17,063 nt of DNA from an uncultured Alcaligenaceae bacterium (GTDB lineage: Bacteria > Pseudomonadota > Gammaproteobacteria > Burkholderiales > Burkholderiaceae_B), in contig CALEQZ010000007.1 in the NCBI GenBank assembly GCA_937908115.1, forward strand, positions 1-17,063, given 5' to 3'. How positions within the stretch are numbered: position 1 is the stretch's first letter; each line of letters starts with the position of its first letter. This document shows, piece after piece, positions 12,912 through 17,063 of the stretch. Both the position numbers and the translations under genes were made by a program. The notes beneath the pieces were generated by a model. The model saw nothing but the letters and a program-made list of their open reading frames with translations, was not told the origin of the DNA and searched no databases.

Positions 12912-15900
12912 TCAATGGAAATCCCGGCTGCGCCAGGCCAGTCCATCCAGCAGCCGGGTATGGTCTTCGAGCCGCCCGGCCACCAGGTGGTGGACGCCTT
13001 CGACGCTTTGCCAGATGCCGATCACGCCCAGCAGCGGGGCGTCGAGCAGTTCGCGCCGTTGGCGCCGGGCGAGCTCCGGACGCACGATGACATTGACGGT
13101 GCCGGTTTCGTCTTCGATGGTGACGAAGATCACCTTTGACGTCCCCGGGCGCTGGCGCACCGTGACGATGCCGCAGGCGCGGGCCAGGCGGCCGTCAGGG
13201 TAATCGGCCAGCGTCCGTGCGGTGGCAAAGCGCAGCTGCGTCAGGCGCGGCCGCAACAGCGCCAAGGGATGGCGGCGCAGCGTAAACCCCAGCGACTGGT
13301 AGTCGGCCTTGATGTCCTGGCCTTCCGTGGGCGCCGGCAGTTGGGGGACTTGGTCGTCGCCGCGTCCGGCATGGCGCAGCAGCCCGGGCGGTGGGCCGCC
13401 GGCGGCGGCCGCCCAGCGCGCCAGGCGCCGGTGGCCGGCCAGGGAACGCAAGGCATCGGCCGCGGCCAGGGCGTCCAGTTCGCGGCGATCCAGTCCGGCA
13501 CGCCTGGCCAGGTCGTCCACGCTTGCATAGGGGCCGTGGCGCCGGCGCTGCGCGACGATGCGCAGACCCGTTTCTTCGCCCAGGCCCTTGACCTGGTTCA
13601 GCCCCAGGCAGACGATGGGGCGCGGGCCGTCGGGGCCGTCCGAGGGCTCGTCCGGCGGGCGCGGGCCGGGCGGCGCGCCCGCCGGACGTAGCACGCAATG
13701 CCAGTCACTGGCCGAGACGTCCGGCGGCAAGACCGTCACGCCATGGCGCCGCGCGTCCTGGATCAGCTGCGCGGGCGCGTAAAAGCCCATGGGCTGCGAG
13801 TCGAGCAGCGCGGCCAGGAAGGCCTCGGGCTCATGGCATTTGAGCCAGGCGCTGTCGTAGGCCAGGCGGGCGAAGCTGGCGGCATGGCTTTCGGGAAAGC
13901 CGTATTCGCCAAAGCCTTCGATCTGCCTGGAGATGGCCTGCGCGAAATCCTGCGCATAGCCGTTGGCCAGTAGGCCCGCGATCAGCTTGTCGCGGAACTT
14001 ATTTACGTCGCCCTTGCGCCGCCACGCGGCCATGGACCGGCGCAGCGCGTCGGCCTCGTCGGCGGAAAATCCCGCGGCGACCATGGCGATGCGCATGACC
14101 TGTTCCTGGAAGATGGGCACGCCCCGGGTGCGCTCGAGCACGCTGCGCAGCGCGTCGCTGGGATAGTCGATGTGGTCTTCGGGGACCTGGCGGCGCTGCA
14201 GGTAGGGATGGACCATGCCGCCCTGGATGGGGCCGGGCCGCACGATGGCCACTTCGATCACCAGGTCATAGAAGGTGCGCGGCCGCAGGCGCGGCAGCAT
14301 GCTCATCTGCGCGCGCGATTCGATCTGAAACACGCCTATGGTGTCGGCCGCGCAGATCATGTCATAGGTGGCCGGGTCGTCCTGCACGATGTCGGCCTGG
14401 GTGAAGCGCGGCATGCGCCGTCGCCAGGCCGTCCATTGCATCGCGCGTCGCAGCACCGTCAGCATGCCCAGGGCAAGCACATCGACCTTGAGCAGGCCGG
14501 CGGCGTCCAGGTCGTCCTTATCCCATTGCACCACACTGCGCCCGGGCATGGCCGCGTTTTCGATGGGCACCAGGCGCGAGAGCCGACGCTGCGAGATCAC
14601 GAAGCCGCCAGGATGCTGTGACAGGTGGCGGGGAAACCCCATCAGCGTCTCGGCCAGCTCGGCCCAGTGGCGAGTCAGGGGCGCGGCCGGATCCAGCCCG
14701 CAGGCAGCCAGCCGCTCGATCAGGTCTTTCTTGCCGTCCCACCACTGGTGCGCCTTGGCCACCGCGTCGATGACGGCCGGGTCCACGCCCAGCGCCCGGC
14801 CGGTGTCGCGCAGCACGCTGCGCGGCCGGTAGGTGATGACCACCGCCGTCAGCGCGGCACGCTGGCGGCCGTATTTGTCGTAGATGTACTGAATGATTTC
14901 CTCGCGCCGCTGGTGCTCGAAATCCACGTCGATGTCGGGCGGCTCGCCGCGCGCCCGGCTGATAAAGCGCTCGAACAGCGTGTCGCTTTGCGCGGGGTTG
15001 ACCTCGGTCACGCCCAGGCAGTAGCAGACGGCCGAGTTGGCCGCCGAGCCGCGGCCTTGGCACAGGATGCCGCGCGAGCGCGCCTGCCTGACCAGGTCGT
15101 AGACGGTCAGGAAATAGGCTTCGTATTGCAGCTCGCAGATCAGGTCGAGCTCTTTTTCCAGCTGCGCGCGCACCTTGTCGGGGATGCCGCCGGGATAGCG
15201 CGCGTGCGCGCCGCGCCAGGTCTCCTGGCGCAGGTAGGCAGCCGGCGTCATCCCCGCCGGTACGATCTCGTGCGGATAGTCGTACTTCAGATCATCGAGC
15301 GAGAAGGTGCAGCGATCGGCGATGGCCACGGTCTCGGCCAGGGCGGGCGCGGGATACAGCCCGGCCAGGCGCAGGCGCGAACGCAGGTGCTGCTCGGCAT
15401 TGGGCGCGAGCGCATAGCCGCATTCGGAAACCGGTTTGCCCAGGCGGATCGCAGCCAGCGCATCGTGTACCGCTTTGCGTGAGCGCCGGTGCATTTCCAC
15501 CGCGCCCGTGGCGACCACCGGCAGCGCGCAGCGCGCGGCAACCGCCATGACGGTAGCGCGGTGCAGGTCGTCGCGGTTGCGATGGTGCAGGGTCAGGCTC
15601 ATCCAGGCGCGGCCCGGAAAACTGCGCGCCAGCCACTGCGCCTGGGCGAGCAGCTCGTCGGCGGCGATGCCGTGCTCGGGTGCGAGCAAGACCAGGCAAT
15701 CCTCCAGCCCGGCCAGGTGCGCGTGTGGCGCGGGCGTTGCCGTCAGGTCGTCCGGCGCCAGGCGGTATTGGCCCTTGCGCGCACCGCGCGTGCGGGCCAG
15801 GGTGATGAGTTCGCACAGGTTGCCATAGCCGTGCGCGGTCTGCGCCAGCACCACCACGCGAAAGGCGGACCCGCCCGGCGGGTGCAGGCGCAGCTCGCTG

Positions 15901-16112
15901 CCGACCAGCAGCTTGATCTTGTGCCGCTTGGCCGCGACATGGGCGCGCACCACGCCGGCCATGGAGCATTCGTCGGTGATGGCCAGCGCCCGGTAGCCCT
16001 GCTTGGCGGCCTGCTCGACCAGCTCTTCGGGGAAGGAGGCGCCGCGCAAAAACGAAAAGTTCGAGATGCAATGCAGCTCGGCATAATCCGGCAGCAGGCT
16101 GGCGGGTTGCAT
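12912..16112 (-). CDS. dnaE2: Error-prone DNA polymerase DnaE2 (ImuC)
   Basis: A 1066-residue second C-family polymerase that carries out SOS-induced lesion bypass with ImuB, which links it to the beta clamp. The PHP domain opens the protein (AELHCISNFSFLRGAS, residues 11-26). The palm carries PPDIDVDF at 391-398 with the metal-binding aspartates D395 and D397, and LLKVDVLALGML around 540-552 with the third, D544. ERTRGVPIFQEQVMRIA and FPESHAASFARLAYDSAWLK follow. A helix-hairpin-helix lies near 836-857 (LNQVKGLGEETG) and a C-terminal OB fold at about 978-1050. The start MQPASLLPDYAELHC at 16112 matches family N-termini; the open frame continues 170 codons upstream but only as noise against imuB. 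The ribosome-binding site is weak. It lies 64 bases after the imuB stop in the usual cassette order. Confidence 0.96.
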   Translation of the reverse strand: MQPASLLPDYAELHCISNFSFLRGASFPEELVEQAAKQGYRALAITDECSMAGVVRAHVAAKRHKIKLLVGSELRLHPPGGSAFRVVVLAQTAHGYGNLCELITLARTRGARKGQYRLAPDDLTATPAPHAHLAGLEDCLVLLAPEHGIAADELLAQAQWLARSFPGRAWMSLTLHHRNRDDLHRATVMAVAARCALPVVATGAVEMHRRSRKAVHDALAAIRLGKPVSECGYALAPNAEQHLRSRLRLAGLYPAPALAETVAIADRCTFSLDDLKYDYPHEIVPAGMTPAAYLRQETWRGAHARYPGGIPDKVRAQLEKELDLICELQYEAYFLTVYDLVRQARSRGILCQGRGSAANSAVCYCLGVTEVNPAQSDTLFERFISRARGEPPDIDVDFEHQRREEIIQYIYDKYGRQRAALTAVVITYRPRSVLRDTGRALGVDPAVIDAVAKAHQWWDGKKDLIERLAACGLDPAAPLTRHWAELAETLMGFPRHLSQHPGGFVISQRRLSRLVPIENAAMPGRSVVQWDKDDLDAAGLLKVDVLALGMLTVLRRAMQWTAWRRRMPRFTQADIVQDDPATYDMICAADTIGVFQIESRAQMSMLPRLRPRTFYDLVIEVAIVRPGPIQGGMVHPYLQRRQVPEDHIDYPSDALRSVLERTRGVPIFQEQVMRIAMVAAGFSADEADALRRSMAAWRRKGDVNKFRDKLIAGLLANGYAQDFAQAISRQIEGFGEYGFPESHAASFARLAYDSAWLKCHEPEAFLAALLDSQPMGFYAPAQLIQDARRHGVTVLPPDVSASDWHCVLRPAGAPPGPRPPDEPSDGPDGPRPIVCLGLNQVKGLGEETGLRIVAQRRRHGPYASVDDLARRAGLDRRELDALAAADALRSLAGHRRLARWAAAAGGPPPGLLRHAGRGDDQVPQLPAPTEGQDIKADYQSLGFTLRRHPLALLRPRLTQLRFATARTLADYPDGRLARACGIVTVRQRPGTSKVIFVTIEDETGTVNVIVRPELARRQRRELLDAPLLGVIGIWQSVEGVHHLVAGRLEDHTRLLDGLAWRSRDFH

Positions 16113-16176
16113 GGCAGGATCGGACGGCGGCGATAGGGTAGCGGGGAAGGCGGTGGCAAGGGCGCGAAGCGCGGGC
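16113..16176 (-). other. imuB-dnaE2 spacer
   Basis: A 64-base gap between the two cassette genes. I see no terminator, no LexA box of the CTGT-N8-ACAG type and no strong Shine-Dalgarno sequence before dnaE2, which fits read-through from a promoter upstream of imuA outside the window. Confidence 0.4.
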
Positions 16177-17063
16177 CTAGCCGAACAGCCCGTGCAGGAA
16201 CCACCGGGCCTGGCAGGCGTCGCGCTCGCGATAGATCCAATAGCGCACGTGCCGCTCGTCCTCGGCCACGAAGTAGTCGCGCGCGGCGGCGGCATCCCAC
16301 CAGCCGCTTTCGATGCGCTCCGGCCCGCGCAGCAGGCGCAGCGGCGTGTCCAGCGCCGGCTTGTCGCCCTGCATGGCCAGCGGCCGGGGCACGGGCAGCA
16401 GCCAGAAAGGGCGCTCCTGGAAAGGACCGCAAGCAGGCGCAGGCGGCGCATCCAGCGCGCTGGCCCAGGCATTGGCGGCTTCCGGGCGATGGTCGCTGCA
16501 TGCGGCGGGCGCACGCACGCGCTCGCGCCCAAGCCGTGCGGCCAGCAGGTCCAGCAGGCGACGGTGCTGCGCGGGCGTTGCGCCCGGCTCGGGAAAGAGC
16601 GTGGCGCTGGCATCCGGCGCATCGGCCAGCGCCTGCGTGGCCAGCGACAGCGCGGTCACGGGCGCGGGCAGATGCCAGCGCGCCAGGTGCTCGCGCAAGG
16701 GGCCGAGCAGGTGGGCATCGCGCCAGGCAGGCTCGGCCAGCGCCAGCGGCAGCACCGACGGCGCCCGGGCATGGCGGCCTCGCTCGTGCTCCAGGGCCAG
16801 CGTCAGGGTGCTCACCGCCCGGCGCCGCGCGCCCAACCAGGCGCACAGCGCGGCGACCAGGCGCGCGGCCATGGCCAGCACGGCTTCGACATGTTCCAGC
16901 CGCTCGACGAGGTCGATGCGCTGGAAAAAATGATCCGGCGGCACATAGCCGCGATGGACCTCGGCTTGCTTGCCGTAGGCCGCGTCCAGCGCCTGCACCA
17001 GCGCCGGGCCGCTGCGCCGCTGCAAGGCGGCGCGCGGCAGCCGGCGCAGCGCGCCCAGCGTGT
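16177..17063 (-). CDS. imuB: ImuB, Y-family polymerase-like mutagenesis protein, 3' part (start outside window)
   Basis: ImuB resembles Y-family (DinB) polymerases but lacks their catalytic acids in characterised cases; it recruits DnaE2 to the beta clamp during SOS mutagenesis. The window holds the last 295 codons, and the frame runs off the right edge (LGALRRLPRAALQRR at the start of the visible part, part of the thumb). GPALVQALDAAYGK and the PPDHFFQRIDLVERLEHVEAVL stretch lead into the little-finger region. ATLFPEPGATPAQ and RPFWLLPVPRPL are typical of the family's C-terminal half, and the end (RYWIYRERDACQARWFLHGLFG) matches the conserved C-terminus. The catalytic region is outside the window and cannot be checked. 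A shorter reading starting at TTG 17025 is not a real start because homology continues upstream. Confidence 0.93.
   Translation of the reverse strand, partial: TLGALRRLPRAALQRRSGPALVQALDAAYGKQAEVHRGYVPPDHFFQRIDLVERLEHVEAVLAMAARLVAALCAWLGARRRAVSTLTLALEHERGRHARAPSVLPLALAEPAWRDAHLLGPLREHLARWHLPAPVTALSLATQALADAPDASATLFPEPGATPAQHRRLLDLLAARLGRERVRAPAACSDHRPEAANAWASALDAPPAPACGPFQERPFWLLPVPRPLAMQGDKPALDTPLRLLRGPERIESGWWDAAAARDYFVAEDERHVRYWIYRERDACQARWFLHGLFG

Noticed and set aside
16113..16176. LexA box before dnaE2
   Set aside because: I looked for a CTGT-N8-ACAG pattern on either strand in the spacer and found none.
16113..16622. N-terminal extension of dnaE2 by 170 codons
   Set aside because: The extra residues lie out of frame over the imuB end and look like noise; known DnaE2 proteins begin close to the ALPDYAELHC-type motif.
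1..17063. CRISPR array, tRNA or rRNA genes, insertion sequences or prophage genes
   Set aside because: No regularly spaced repeats, no tRNA-like cloverleaf in the gaps, no rRNA-like stretch, and no transposase, integrase or phage protein among the credible frames.

Overview
The window reads as an ordinary chromosomal stretch from a high-GC betaproteobacterium, most likely Alcaligenaceae (Bordetella or Achromobacter type). The reasons are a strong G/C third-position bias, two Bug-family (TctC-like) solute receptor genes with no TctA/TctB membrane partners beside them, a GTP-type PEP carboxykinase, and an imuB-dnaE2 mutagenesis cassette. The genus is inferred from gene content and was not tested by alignment.

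Left part (1-4125, all on +): the 3' part of comEC (DNA uptake channel; its start lies outside the window), an alpha/beta hydrolase, a PHP-domain phosphoesterase of the YciV/RNase AM type, and greB with a TTG start. The last three are tightly packed and may be co-transcribed in part.

Middle (4191-9421): a decayed Bug receptor gene on the minus strand, missing its 5' end and an internal block. It lies head to head with an SDR oxidoreductase gene on +. Next come a TANGO2-like NRDE-family gene on minus and, divergent from it, pckG on + (gluconeogenesis, oxaloacetate to PEP). pckG ends in a good candidate terminator and is followed by a GntR/FCD-type regulator.

Right part (9449-17063): a GatB/YqeY-domain gene (-) divergent from a LysR regulator (+). 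The regulator converges on a two-gene minus-strand operon made of an intact Bug receptor with signal peptide and an HpcH/HpaI-type class II aldolase. The aldolase ribosome-binding site overlaps the receptor stop codon. The promoter region of this operon contains a candidate sigma-70 promoter, a LysR-type dyad over its -35 element and a 10-bp GC hairpin at the predicted 5' end of the mRNA. The window closes with dnaE2 and the 3' part of imuB, both on minus; imuA would be expected beyond the right edge.

There is no intergenic stretch longer than about 180 bases, and I saw no rRNA, tRNA, CRISPR array, insertion sequence or phage gene. I did not find a clearly new biological system. The most interesting points are the doubly damaged Bug gene, the regulatory architecture of the receptor-aldolase operon, and a possible leaderless mRNA for the PHP gene.
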